Assembly (NCBI GenBank): GCA_022432975.1
Contig: CM039512.1
Location: forward strand, 29,788,574-29,852,573
Direction of reading: 5' to 3'
DNA: 64,000 nucleotides
Origin: Begonia masoniana
Lineage: Eukaryota; Streptophyta; Magnoliopsida; Cucurbitales; Begoniaceae
Shown here: positions 45,601-57,728 of the stretch, in pieces
How positions within the stretch are numbered: position 1 is the first letter of the stretch
How the letters are laid out: every line of letters begins with the position of its first letter
Position numbers and translations under genes: made by a program
The notes under the pieces: model-generated
The model's database searches: none
What the model saw: only the letters and a program-made list of their open reading frames with translations
Told to the model about the DNA's origin: nothing

Positions 45601-46330
45601 CCCTTACATTCGGAGCTCACACAATCCCTTATGTTTCACACTCAAAACTAGTATTTTTCGCAGTTCAAAACCAATAATGCATGTCACCCAAATGCAATCC
45701 ACTACTTACCTGACCGCTCGGTTCGTAATGACTCCGATCACTTCACTAGCTCGATGACCTAAAATAACGAAAACTTAACTTGGTAAGTTACCAATAAACT
45801 CTAAAGGATTTCTAACTAAAACTAAACAACACTTAAAACAATTTCACTCTTAAAACACTAAAACTCGATTTTATGCACACTTTTTTGCGTCCAACTTCAA
45901 ACGGTCATAACTTTCTCGTTTTTCAATGGATTTCAACGTGCCACAGCACTTCAGAAACCTCTACACGTCTACTATCCATTGAAACACTTAAATTAACCAA
46001 ATAAACCACTTGGCCGAACCAAAAATGCAAAAACAGAACCGTCACACTTTGAGTTAAAAACCGGTTTTTCACAACTTATTTCCAATCTTCCATTTCTCTC
46101 TAAAAACCACCTAAACTAATCCATTCAACAATTAAAACATAAAATTTAGAAAGAAAACACTCCTTTGAAACAAAAAATTCGGACTCCATGAATGTAATAC
46201 CCAGTTCTATCAAACCGTTTCTCTATTCTTTTGAAACTAATGGCACAATTTATATGGCAATAATAAATGTAGGGTTAGTGGATGACTAGGCAAGGGCATA
46301 AGGGTAATTAGAAATTAAAAGGTGGATAAT

Positions 46331-46340
46331 GTATTTAAGG
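46331..46340 (+). promoter_or_regulatory. TATA-like box in 5' LTR of element H
   Basis: GTATTTAAGG about 140 bp into the LTR; the same at 58780-58789 in the 3' LTR. A donor-like AACTTG|GTGAGT follows at about 46462. Confidence 0.5.
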
Positions 46341-46732
46341 AAACTATTAATGAAGTAGCCGCCACTGTTTACTTAATTCCCTCTCTATTTTCAGCTCCTC
46401 AGCTTAGCAGAGCGCGATAGGAGACCCCCTTCGACTTCCTCCAGCGATTTCCTCCGAACTTGGTGAGTTTTGCTTCTATTTCTTGTTACATTGTATCTAT
46501 TGTTGGTAGGAGGGATGATAAATGAGGTTTTGAGAAGGCGGTATGCGAGTGGTGGTTTCGGTTTAAGTTGAAATCGGGAATGCACAATGACTAGAGTTCC
46601 CAAAACAGTTTCCCTTAGATTTCTAGTGGTTTAGAATGAAGATTAGAGGGAATATAATGTATGCTCTGTCTATGGTTTTAGGTTTGAGTAATACCCGAAG
46701 TAGCTTGCAACCAAGTTTTTCCAGGAGACCAG

Positions 46733-47250
46733 GTAAGTAAAGTTTGTTTGTGTCTTCGGGCCTACATCACAAAACATTAGGGTTTGTATGCTGGAATGTG
46801 TTGATATGTCATGCATCATATTTTTTTTAAAAATATACGAAAATGAATTTGAACGCATGTTGGCATGGTGAGGATTGAACATATTGAAACAGCTGTGTGA
46901 ATCAGTTTCACTGTTAAGGGAAGTAATCCGCCCCTTAATGAGACAGTGGATATTTATACTTTGGGAGAGTTGATCCAACTTCCAATTTCACAGGGGGATC
47001 TGAACATGTGAATCAGATTTGCTGTTAAGGGAATTTATCCGCCCCTTAATGAGCCAGTGGATGTATATACTTTGGGAGAGTTGATCCAGCTTCCAATTTC
47101 ACAGGGGGATCTGAACAGAAACGAAACATGAACAACTGAGTTGAGAAAGTAGAAATTGCATGATTAGGAATTTATATATATTTCAGTGTTTCATTTCATT
47201 ACAGCTTTACTTACTTAGCATTAGGCTAATAGATGAGTTTTGTTATGTAG
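46733..47250 (+). other. Candidate intron in 5' LTR of element H
   Basis: Donor GACCAG|GTAAGT, GGCTAATAG branch-like site, acceptor TTTTGTTATGTAG|GTG. Two copies of a 111-bp repeat (46895-47116; CTGTTAAGGGAAGTAATCCG in the first) lie inside. The 3' LTR has the same block at 59182-59699. Confidence 0.47.
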
Positions 47251-47297
47251 GTGTTGAGGATACTGCAGGTGAATTTCCTGATTGCACAGAAGATTAG
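47251..47297 (+). other. Candidate terminal leader exon in H 5' LTR (47 nt)
   Basis: Joined to CCAG, the frame reads PGVEDTAGEFPDCTED and stops after 47 nt. In the 3' LTR (59700-59746) it is again 47 nt with E to D near the end. An in-frame ATG at 46636 would give a 47-residue peptide if only this intron were removed. Confidence 0.42.
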
Positions 47298-47609
47298 ATG
47301 TGGTTGGAGGAGTACATTCCTGCCTCGGCCTGGTATACTGATGAGGCGGATTAACTGTTGTCTGATGGTGTGAAAGTTTAGTTGACAGTATTTCAATTTA
47401 AGTATGTTGAATTTTCATTACAGAAGTGATTTCAATGTTTTGAATACAATTTCGAGATTTTCCTGTTAATAGTATTCTGTTGGGATTTAATGTTGGCACT
47501 CACTGGAATTTTAGTAATGTGATGGTTTGAAATGTTTTTGAATGGTTTTAGTGAAGTGAGTAAATTCTTTTCTATAGGTTGAGTTGTTGTTCTGTTGTCT
47601 ATTGGAAGA

Positions 47610-47960
47610 TGTCTTCAGTGGAAGCCATCTGATGATATAGAACGAAATTTGTCGTTTAGTGACCGGTGGATATCGTGTGTTAATCCACCGGAAGATGTAG
47701 GAAATGTTTTGTCGTTCAGTGACCGGTGGATGTCGTGTGTTAATCCACTGGAAGATGCAGGAAATGTTTTGTCGTTTAGTGACCGGTGAATGTCGTGTGT
47801 TAATCCACCGGAAGATGTAAGAAGTGTTTTGTCGTCTAGCCACCGGTGGATGCTGTATAGCGTCGATCATCCGGCTGACGTCACTGAAAGGTGTAGAGCG
47901 TATTTTGTCGTTTTGTCACCGGATGAGGTCTTCTATTTTCTGCTTCAGCCCCTTTTGTTG
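47610..47960 (+). repeat. CCGG-type repeat array in H 5' LTR
   Basis: Four units of about 60 bp with GACCGGTGGATGTCGTGTGT and CCACCGGAAGATG, ending in CATCCGGCTGACGTCACTG. A second TATA-like CCTATAAAG lies 120 bp downstream at 47998-48006. The copy in the 3' LTR is at 60060-60380. Confidence 0.85.
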
Positions 47961-48208
47961 ACTTTGTCCAGCGGGCGATGCGTTTGTCTTTTGAAACCTA
48001 TAAAGTGTTCAAGCCTTGTACAATAGTTTTGTTTAACTCCATTTTACTTAAATAATTTCCGCTGCAAGTTTCGAATATTATTGTTTTGAAGATTCCGCTT
48101 ATGTCAAGTTTTTCAAAAAAAAAAAAATAAATAAATACGGTTGAAATTTTAGTCATGTACGGGTATGGTGTGACGAACCGGGTTCAGATAACTCGGGGCG
48201 TTACAGTG

Positions 48209-48220
48209 TGGTATCAGAGA
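48209..48220 (+). other. Primer-binding site of element H
   Basis: TGGTATCAGAGA just inside the 5' LTR. Confidence 0.89.
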
Positions 48221-48360
48221 CATTCAGGTAAACCATTCAAAAGATCACTCATCAGTGCCAATCGTTGCATGGAAGTACTCCAAAAACTGTAAGTGTTTAT
48301 GTTAAGTACAGTTATTAGATATTATAAAAATAGTTGACCCTGTACAGGAATATAGCAAAA

Positions 48361-50342
48361 ATGTCCAGACGACCGGGAAGGCCAAGAGGGCAGAGAGAGA
48401 CACCAACTCCGGGAAGCACAGAAGATCTAGTGTAATCGGACAGTTGACAGATCTAGTGCGACAGTAGGAAGAATTAATGCGCCAGCAATCCGATCAGCTA
48501 TGAGTACTGCTGAACCGAGAGGTACAAGGAAGTGCCAACTCGGGTTCTAGCAATGAGCATTCCGGGGATAGATTCCGGAGACTAAGACCACCCATGTTTG
48601 ATGGTTAGTCATCTGATCCTGCAGTGGCTGAAGGGTGGCTTAGAAAGATTGAAAGCATGTTTAGGCGTGCCAACATTGGAGAAGGAGAAAAAGTCACGTT
48701 GGCAACCTTTCATTTGGCTGGTGAAGCTCAACTCTGGTGGGAAACAATTGAGACCACCACAGATGTTTTGACGATGCCTTGGTCACAATTCAAGGACATT
48801 TTCTATGGGAAGTATTTTAACAGTACTGTCCAGACCGCGAAGAAGTTGGAGTTCCTGAACTTGAAGCAGACAGGGTCTGTGGCCGAGTATAGTAGACAGT
48901 TCGAGTCCCTGTCTAGGTTTGCTGGGCATTTGGCTCACAAGGACGAGGATAAGGTGTTCAAATTTATGCATGGACTGAAGCAAGAAATTTACCGAGGGGT
49001 TAAATTCTGTGGAATCAAGGGCTTGACCTTCAGTGAGGTTGTGTCCACTGCCCTGGAAGTGAAAGAAGCTGAAGGAAAGTGTGCTAGACGAAAGAAGGTC
49101 CCACAAAGGTTTAACCAACCACACCAACAGAGAGGGACAAAGAGGCCAAGTGAAGGCCAAAATAGCCAAGGAGTAGGGGGAAAGGTACAGAATGTCAGGA
49201 AATTTCCCCAGTGTCCCAAATGTTTGAAGAACCATCCGGGGGAATGCAGACTGGGCCTTGGAAAGTGTTTCAACTGTGAGGAGGTTGGACACACGTTCAA
49301 GGAGTGCTCGAAGCCTAGAATCACCAGATGCTACAATTGTAACAAGGTCGGCCACATTAGCAGAGATTGTCCGGTTCCTAAGAGTGGCCCTACTATGATC
49401 AAGCCAAGAATATTCTCCATGATGGAGTCGGGTGAGGAACAGCCTGCTGTGGTGTCAGGTACTATATTGATCAACTCTGTGCCTGCTTTTACTTTAATAG
49501 ATTCTGGTGCCACACATTCATTTATAGCATCTGCTTTTGCTGTTAAGTTAGACGTACAGTTTACCCCTTCCATGCATGTGTTTAATGTTGCATTGCCTTC
49601 TGGTGAACGCATGCACTCTAACCATGTGATGCTTGGCAGTGAAGTGTTAGTAGGGAATGTAAGTTTACTTGCTGACCTTATAATTATGGATATATTAGGA
49701 TTTGATGTAATCCTAGGAATGGACTGGCTGTTTAAGCATCATGCCACAATAGATTGTAGGACTGGAATAGTTAGCTTCCAACCCCCTGGTAGTTTGAAAC
49801 ACACCTTTCAAGCCTCAAAGAAAGGTAAGGAAATGTCTGTGATGACCTCTATTAACACAAGACTCTCCCCTTGCAGAGAGTATTTGTGCTTTTTGGCCAG
49901 TGCTTTAGACACACAAACAGTAGGAAAATCAAGCCCCAAAAATGTTTTAGTTGTCCAAGATTTTCTAGAAGTATTCCTAGATGACCTTCCTGGTTTACCA
50001 CCAGATAGGGAAATTGAATTTTTTGTAGATATTTACCTCGGAGCCGAGCCTGTGTCTAAGAATTTATATAGATTAGCTCCAACTGAACTTAAGGAATTAA
50101 AGAAACAGTTAGAGGATTTGTTGGAGAAGGGGTTCATACGCCCTAGCTTTTCACCATGGGGTGCACCTGTCCTTTTTGTCAAAAATAAGGATGGATCAAT
50201 GCGTATGTGCATAGACTATAGAGAATCGAATAAGTTAACTGTCAAAAACAAATACCCTTTGCCGAGAATTGATGACTTGTTTGACCAGCTTAGGGGTGCA
50301 AGAGTTTTCTCCAAGATTGACCTTAGGTCCGGTTATTACTAG
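48361..50342 (+). pseudogene. gag-protease-early reverse transcriptase of element H
   Basis: Gag opens MSRRPGRPRGQRETPTPGST at 48361 but has stops and frame changes up to about 48620. From 48624 a 572-residue frame is open: [32 protein letters not shown] and [17 protein letters not shown]. Two zinc knuckles ([14 protein letters not shown] and [14 protein letters not shown]) follow, then protease [15 protein letters not shown] and the RT start [19 protein letters not shown]. It ends at a TAG (50341) that replaces the Gln after DLRSGYY. Two knuckles, rather than the single one of B and G, set this family apart. Confidence 0.9.
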
Positions 50343-51360
50343 TTGAAGGTTAAATCTGAAGATATCCCAAAGACTGCCTTTCGCACAATATACGAACATT
50401 ATGAGTTTTTGGTTATGTCTTTTGGTTTGACAAATGCACCAGCAGCCTTCATGGATCTCATGAATAGGGTGTTTCACGATTATTTGGACAAGTTTGTCAT
50501 AGTATTCATAGACGACATTCTGATTTATTCTAGAACTAAAGATGAGCATGCAAGGCATTTGAGTTTGGTGTTAGGAGTACTTAGACAGCACCAACTTTAT
50601 GCTAAGTTTTCCAAGTGTGAGTTTTGGTTGGACAGAGTTCACTTTCTTGGTCATGTGATCTCTGGTGATGGGATATCTGTCGATCCAGCCAAGGTTCAAG
50701 CAGTTAAGGAGTGGCCCCGACCGAAGAATGCTACAGATATTCGATGTTTCCTCGGGTTAGCAGGATATTACAGAAAATTTATTGAAGGATTCTCAAAGAT
50801 TGCAACACCCCTCCCTCAGTTAACTAGGAAAAATATCAAGTATGCTTGGACAGAGGAGTGTGAGTCCAGTTTCAAGACCTTGAAAAAGAAACTGACCAAT
50901 GCCCCTATATTGACCCTACCCGATGAGAGTGGAAAGTTTAGCATTTACTGTGATGCTTCCAAGATTGGTCTTGGATGTGTGTTAATGCAAGATGGAAAGG
51001 TTATAGCTTATGCTTCTAGGCAGTTAAAAGTACACGAAAAGAATTACCCTACACATGACTTAGAATTAGCTGCTGTGGTTTTTGCATTAAAGATTTAGAG
51101 GCACTACCTGTATGGACAAACCTGTGAGATATTTTCGGATCATAAAAGTCTGAAATACATTTTCACGCAAAAGGAACTGAATATGAGGCAACGTAGGTGG
51201 TTAGAGTTTGTTAAAGATTATGATTTTGAGATTAACTACCACCCTGGCAAGGCGAATGTAGTGGCTGATGCTTTGAGTAGAGTGACTCCTTCAGTCTCTG
51301 CATTGATTCTAGAAATACCAATAGCTTAGAGACAGAATTCCAAAGATTTAACCTGGAAGC
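50343..51360 (+). pseudogene. Reverse transcriptase-RNase H of element H
   Basis: Catalytic [26 protein letters not shown], then RNase [19 protein letters not shown] and [24 protein letters not shown] at 51096 replaces the Trp of KIW. After it, [36 protein letters not shown] and a stop near 51328 follow. Confidence 0.9.
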
Positions 51361-51361
51361 T

Positions 51362-51976
51362 GTGTCTAGTGTGTCAGCCATGCTTTCGGCCATATCTTTG
51401 AGGCTAACTATTTTGGAGAAAATAAAGGAAGTTCAAATGAATAACGCTGAATGTAATAAGTATAAGTTGTGCATAGATTCTACTGATAAGTCGGATTTCA
51501 ACTGCTCAGCTGATGGAATTCTTAAGTTTCGAAGTAGATGGTTTGTTCCGGCTGATACTGAACTTAGAAGGGAAATCCTATCTGAGGCACATTCCTCCAG
51601 ACTTTCCGTTCATCCTGGAGGTACGAAAATGTACAGAGATCTCAAGCAACATTATTGGTGGCCAGGTATGAAGAGAAGTGTGGCGGAGTATGTGGAGTCA
51701 TGTCTGGTCTGCCAGCAAGTCAAAGCTGAACACCAGAGGCCTGCTGGAACATTGCAACCCTTACCAGTTCCCGAATGGAAATGGGAACAAATAACTATGG
51801 ATTTTGTTATAGGGTTACCTAGAACAATAAAAGGTCACGATGCAATTTTGGTAGTAGTTGATCGTTTAACCAAATCAGCTCACTTTCTGCCAATGAAGAT
51901 AACATACTCGATGGATCAATTGGCTGAGTTGTATGTGCACGAAGTTGTTAGACTGCATGGTGTTCCAAGCACCATA
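51362..51976 (+). pseudogene. Integrase N-terminal half of element H, cut by LTR K
   Basis: Zinc-binding part with [19 protein letters not shown] and SCLVC, then [17 protein letters not shown] and [17 protein letters not shown]. The frame is cut at 51976 by LTR K just before the second catalytic Asp. The other half is at 57729-58592. Confidence 0.92.
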
Positions 51977-54066
51977 TGTAACACCCCTAATACTGTACCC
52001 CATTTTCTCCGTATAAATTTTTCATTTTATTTTATACTTTTTACTTTTCTATGCTTTAATAAAACTTAATGCGGAATCTAAACTAAAGTTGAAATCAGAA
52101 CTGAAGTCGGAATTAAAACTGAACTTTAAAAGCATTTAAACAAAACCTTTAATAAACAATTAAAACTAAAACATTTAATAAAACAAATAAAAGAAGGGAG
52201 GGCAGAATCGGAATTCTGCCCTCAAAATGCAGCAGCGACCGGGCGCTGCCATTTGCAGCGCTCGATCGCCGCGTGCACTGCATTGTGCAGCGCACGGTCG
52301 CTGCATAATGCAGCGCCCAGTCGCTGCACTTGTGCAGCGATCGGGCGCTGCATATTGCAGCGCCCAGTCGCTGCACAGCAGCGACCGGTACATAACACTT
52401 GCTCTCTGGAATTTCCAGAGAGCAAGTTCCCAAGTGATAGCTCTCTGGAATCCGATTCCAGAGAGCAACCCCTTCTTATACTCCATCAAATTCTCGTCCA
52501 TACACCATTTTTCTTATCTATATCCCAATCAAACTGTAACTTAAACTTAACTACGTGGCAGCGGACTTTGCGAAATCCAAATCCAACTGCATGGATAGCT
52601 CTAAAAACCGAGCATACCCGTAACAATCCTAAAACCATCCAAGGCATTTTATAACAATAATCAAAGGTTTAACAAAACATTTAAATACATTTACCCAAAA
52701 CATTTTAAACATCACAAATAAACCTATCATCTACCAGACCAAGCATCCTACTATGTCTATACAGTTTAACCCAAACGTTCAGACAGTCCCCCAAAATACG
52801 TACACATCCCCACGGGTCAGGTAGCATCGACTGCGCAACACACCACCGCAATCCATCTTTCGTCAACTGCCTCATGCCTCAGGAGGAGAAAGCTCGTCCT
52901 CACCTGTTTCCTCGTAAACACCTACACCATACAGACATCTATGAGATAAAAATCTCAGTAAGCTCTAGTAAATGCAAATGCGTGCTGTGCATATGAATCT
53001 ATAAATCATGCATTCTTTTCTTTACTTTGCTTTACTTTACTTTACTTTACTTTGCTTTGCTTGCTTGCTTTACTTTACTTTACTTACTTTACTTTGCTTT
53101 GCTTTGCTTTGCTTACTTTACTTTGCTTTGCTTTAAACTGTATACCGATTGCTTTGCTTTGCTATAAACTGTATACCGATGGGCCATTTAAACTATATAC
53201 CGAAGGGTCATTTAAACTGTATACCGAAGGGTCATTTAAACTATATACCGATGGGTCATTTAACTATATACCGATGGGTCATTTAAACTATATACCGATG
53301 GGTCATTTAAACTATATACCGATGGGTAATTTAAACTGTATACCGAAAGGTCATTCTTTCTTTGCATTTACTTTAAAACATCGTGCAGAAATTCGTTTTT
53401 CATGATCTTTAAAAACACGTGATGCATGAACAGATATGAACATAACATAACTATACGATGCAATAAACAAGCAACATGTATACCATCCAGACCGAAACAG
53501 AATAACCTATAACAATTTAAAACCACCTAACTACCCGACCAAAGCAATTAAAACAAACAATCCATTAAGATCCTCGACGCTACATCGAAGTACGGTGTAG
53601 GCCATCGGCCAGAAAAGATCACGAGAACTTACCTCGCGTCCGTTACAGCACAAGCTCCGCCCACGAGCGTTATTTGTCTGAGGCAAAACCACAACAATTA
53701 TCAATATCACGTGTTTAAACTTCTAATCGTTCGAATTCAACAAAACCTTAACTAAGGAACTTCCTGAACTTTAACTCCATTCGTTGAGCTATTTCATCGA
53801 GCAATCTACGCTCCGCACCCCAATTCACAATTTACGAACTTTTCCCAAAAATCCCTAAATTCTCAAATTTAACATTTTTCCACAATTCAATTTAACTTCG
53901 TCCAATAACGTTCAAACCAGTTCCATACGTTCATAAACTAAGATAACCCATTGATTTTAAACCCGAAATCGTATTTAACCTCAACCCCTAACGAACAACC
54001 TACGACTCTCACCAACGGTCGAAACTGGAAAACTAAAGCCCTAGACTCCTAATATACCATACCTAG
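51977..54066 (-). repeat. Truncated first copy of LTR K
   Basis: Starts TGTAACACCCCTAATACTG after ccata (51972-51976), as the full copy does, and matches it for about 2 kb. The last 100 bp or so are poorly matched and it stops near GACGTCGATC without reaching the LTR end. It is the K part of a tandem duplication, not a separate insertion. Confidence 0.85.
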
Positions 54067-54078
54067 ACGTCGATCCAG

Positions 54079-55053
54079 GCAAGATGGAAAGGTTATAGCT
54101 TATGCTTCTAGGCAGTTAAAAGTACACGAAAAGAATTACCCTACACATGACTTAGAATTAGTGCTGTGGTTTTTGCAGTAAAGATTAGAGGCACTACCTG
54201 TATGGACAAACCTGTGAGATATTTTCGGATCATAAAAGTCTGAAAACATTTTCACGCAAAAGGAACTGAATATGAGGCAACGTAGGTGGTAGAGTTGTTA
54301 AAGATTATGATTTTGAGATTAACTACCACCCTGGCAAGGCTAATGTAGTGGGCTGAGGCTTTGAGTAGAGTGACTCCTTCAGTCTCTGCATTGATTCTAG
54401 AAATACCAATAGCATCGCGACAGAATTCCAAAATTTAACCGGAAGCTGTGTCTAGTGTGTCAGCCATGCTTCGGCCATATCTTTGAGGCTAACTATTTTG
54501 GAGAAATAAAGGAAGTTCAAATGAATAACGCTGAATGTAATAAGTATAAGTTGTGCATAGATTCTACTGATAAGTCGGATTTCAACTGCTCAGCTGATGG
54601 AATTCTTAAGTTTCGAAGTAGATGGTTTGTTCGGCTGATACTGAACTTAGAAGGGAAATCCTATCTGAGGCACATTCCTCCAGACTTTCCGTTCATCCTG
54701 GAGGTACGAAAATGTACAGAGATCTCAAGCAACATTATTGGTGGCCAGGTATGAAGAGAAGTGTGGCGGAGTATGTGGAGTCATGTCTGGTCTGCCAGCA
54801 AGTCAAAGCTGAACACCAGAGGCCTGCTGGAACATTGCAACCCTTACCAGTTCCCGAATGGAAATGGGAACAAATAACTATGGATTTTGTTATAGGGTTA
54901 CCTAGAACAATAAAGGTCACGATGCAATTTTGGTAGTAGTTGATCGTTTAACCAAATCAGCTCACTTTCTGCCAATGAAGATAACATACTCGATGGATCA
55001 ATTGGCTGAGTTGTATGTGCACGAAGTTGTTAGACTGCATGGTGTTCCAAGCA
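54079..55053 (+). pseudogene. Duplicated RNase H-integrase segment of element H
   Basis: A second copy of 50987-51971, from GCAAGATGGAAAGGTTATAG to GTGTTCCAAGCA. It has about ten net missing bases, mostly single-base losses in short homopolymers, which scatter the reading frame (open pieces 54455-54754, 54622-54936, 54930 onward). Confidence 0.9.
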
Positions 55054-55310
55054 CCATATGTAACACCCCTAATACTGTACCCCATTTTCTCCGTATAAAT
55101 TTTTCATTTTATTTTATACTTTTTACTTTTCTATGCTTTAATAAAACTTAATGCGGAATCTAAACTAAAGTTGAAATCAGAACTGAAGTCGGAATTAAAA
55201 CTGAACTTTAAAAGCATTTAAACAAAACCTTTAATAAACAATTAAAACTAAAACATTTAATAAAACAAATAAAAGAAGGGAGGGCAGAATCGGAATTCTG
55301 CCCTCAAAAT

Positions 55311-55470
55311 GCAGCAGCGACCGGGCGCTGCCATTTGCAGCGCTCGATCGCCGCGTGCACTGCATTGTGCAGCGCACGGTCGCTGCATAATGCAGCGCCC
55401 AGTCGCTGCACTTGTGCAGCGATCGGGCGCTGCATATTGCAGCGCCCAGTCGCTGCACAGCAGCGACCGG
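55311..55470. repeat. GCAGCG/CGCTGC short repeat cluster in LTR K
   Basis: Alternating direct and inverted copies of motifs such as GCAGCGACCGGGCGCTGC and TGCAGCGCCCAGTCGCTGCA. Also at 52229-52388 in the first copy. Frames on both strands here are shadows. Confidence 0.85.
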
Positions 55471-55481
55471 TACATAACACT

Positions 55482-55549
55482 TGCTCTCTGGAATTTCCAG
55501 AGAGCAAGTTCCCAAGTGATAGCTCTCTGGAATCCGATTCCAGAGAGCA
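55482..55549. repeat. Two adjacent perfect hairpins in LTR K
   Basis: GCTCTCTGGAA, one-base loop, TTCCAGAGAGC, and about 15 bp further GCTCTCTGGAAT, loop CCG, ATTCCAGAGAGC. Stems of 11 and 12 bp. The same pair is in the first copy at about 52400-52467. Confidence 0.85.
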
Positions 55550-55949
55550 ACCCCTTCTTATACTCCATCAAATTCTCGTCCATACACCATTTTTCTTATC
55601 TATATCCCAATCAAACTGTAACTTAAACTTAACTACGTGGCAGCGGACTTTGCGAAATCCAACTGCATGGATAGCTCTAAAAACCGAGCATACCCGTAAC
55701 AATCCTAAAACCATCCAAGGCATTTTTATAACAATAATCAAAGGTTTAACAAAACATTTAAATACATTTACCCAAAACATTTTAAACATCACAAATAAAC
55801 CTATCATCTACCAGACCAAGCATCCTACTATGTCTATACAGTTTAACCCAAACGTTCAGACAGTCCCCCAAAATACGTACACATCCCCACGGGTCAGGTA
55901 AGCATCGACTGCGCAACACACCACCGCAATCCATCTTTCGTCAACTGCC

Positions 55950-55999
55950 TCATGCCTCAGGAGGAGAAAGCTCGTCCTCACCTGTTTCCTCGTAAACAC
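55950..55999 (-). other. Candidate terminal leader exon in LTR K (50 nt)
   Basis: Minus strand TATGGTGTAG|GTGTTTACGAG; the frame reads GVYEETGEDELSPPEA then stops, one codon longer than in the other families. Donor GCGAG|GTAAGTTCTC at 56742. The upstream exon has a stop in the matching frame. Confidence 0.33.
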
Positions 56000-56089
56000 C
56001 TACACCATACAGACATCTATGAGATAAAAATCTCAGTAAGCTCTAGTAAATGCAAATGCGTGCTGTGCATATGAATCTATAAATCATGC

Positions 56090-56460
56090 ATTCTTTTCTT
56101 TACTTTGCTTTACTTTACTTTACTTTACTTTACTTTACTTTGCTTTGCTTTGCTTTGCTTTGCTTTGCTTTGCTTTACTTTACTTTACTTTACTTTACTT
56201 TGCTTTGCTTTGCTTTGCTTTACTTTACTTTGCTTTGCTTTAAACTGTATACCGATTGCTTTGCTTTGCTATAAACTGTATACCGATGGGCCATTTAAAC
56301 TATATACCGAAGGGTCATTTAAACTGTATACCGAAGGGTCATTTAAACTATATACCGATGGGTCATTTAACTATATACCGATGGGTCATTTAAACTATAT
56401 ACCGATGGGTCATTTAAACTATATACCGATGGGTAATTTAAACTGTATACCGAAAGGTCA
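56090..56460 (-). repeat. Simple repeat and 24-bp tandem repeat in LTR K
   Basis: A CTTTA/CTTTG pentanucleotide tract followed by about eight units of ACTATATACCGATGGGTCAT. The tract is shorter in the first copy (about 53035-53160). Lies inside the inferred intron. Confidence 0.92.
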
Positions 56461-57728
56461 TTCTTTCTTTGCATTTACTTTAAAACATCGTGCAGAAATT
56501 CGTTTTTCATGATCTTTAAAAACACGTGATGCATGAACAGATATGAACATAACATAACTATACGATGCAATAAACAAGCAACATGTATACCATCCAGACC
56601 GAAACAGAATAACCTATAACAATTTAAAACCAACCTAACTACCCGACCAAAGCAATTAAAACAAACAATCCATTAAGATCCTCGACGCTACATCGAAGTA
56701 CGGTGTAGGCCAATCGGCCAGAAAAGATCACGAGAACTTACCTCGCGTCCGTTACAGCACAAGCTCCGCCCACGAGCGTTATTTGTCTGAGGCAAAACCA
56801 CAACAATTATCAATATCACGTGTTTAAACTTCTAATCGTTCGAATTCAACAAAACCTTAACTAAGGAACTTCCTGAACTTTTAACTCCATTCGTTGAGCT
56901 ATTTCATCGAGCAATCTACGCTCCGCACCCCAATTCACAATTTACGAACTTTTCCCAAAAATCCCTAAATTCTCAAATTTAACATTTTTCCACAATTCAA
57001 TTTAACTTCGTCCAATAACGTTCAACCAGTTCCATACGTTCATAAACTAAGATAACCCATTGATTTTTAAACCCGAAATCGTATTTTTAACCTAAACCCT
57101 AACGAAACCCTAACGTTAAACCGGTCCGAAAACTGAAAACTAAAGCTCTAGAATCATAGATTCATACCTAGGACGTCGATCGGAAGAGAAATCGCGAAGA
57201 ACGGAGGAAGAACGGAGGAGAAACGGAGATCGGAGATGTTGGATCGCCGCGGCAAACAGAGAGAACGCTCTCTGGAACTTCAAACTGCCGAGGAGAAATG
57301 AGGAGAAATGAGGTTTAAGTTATTTTTTATAATATTGACTTGGCAAATTACCGTTTTGCCCTTAGCACTTAATTTCTATTTGTTTCGTCCTTCGTTTCGT
57401 TATTCGGCTAAAGATTCGGGTTCTCCAAATTTTCTTATTTCACCAATACGTCCAACTTATTATTTATGATTTAATAAATATGTGTGTTCGCGATTTGGAC
57501 CTCGTTTGCTATTTTTACTAAAACGTCATTTACATTTCGATAAATGTATTTACTCGGAATATAGCGTCTAAACTGCGAAAATTCTCATAATTTCCTTAAA
57601 ATTCCTATTAATCGTTAGGATCATAATGATGCTTTCTTTTCGAGAAACGGGATTGATTTGACATATTTACTAAAATGCCATTTATATTAAAATAATAATA
57701 TCCCAAAAAGCCGGGATATTACACCATA

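Larger units (their letters stand above)
46193..48205 (+). repeat. 5' LTR of element H
   Basis: 2013 bp, TGTAATACCCAG to CGGGGCGTTACA. Contains a TATA-like TATTTAAGG, the donor-repeat-acceptor block, a CCGGTGGAT/CCGGAAGATG repeat array, TGACGTCA and a second TATA-like CCTATAAAG. Relative to the 3' LTR it lacks about 57 bp near 48010. Confidence 0.94.
55059..57723 (-). mobile_element. Solo LTR K in the integrase of element H
   Basis: 2665 bp, TGTAACACCCCTAATACTG to CCGGGATATTACA. TSD ccata at 55054-55058 and 57724-57728. No internal region. Minus orientation is inferred from a TATAAAAAA box at 57323-57331 and the conserved donor and acceptor. The integrase frame resumes exactly after the TSD. 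Confidence 0.92.

Noticed and set aside
53052..53405. Leu/Cys/Phe-rich hydrophobic frame resembling a membrane protein (also 56086-56512)
   Set aside because: Translation of a CTTTG/CTTTA tract and 24-bp repeats in LTR K.
51977..54066. A second independent K insertion
   Set aside because: It shares the same flanks and the same ccata with the full copy and sits in a duplicated block, so one insertion followed by duplication is simpler.
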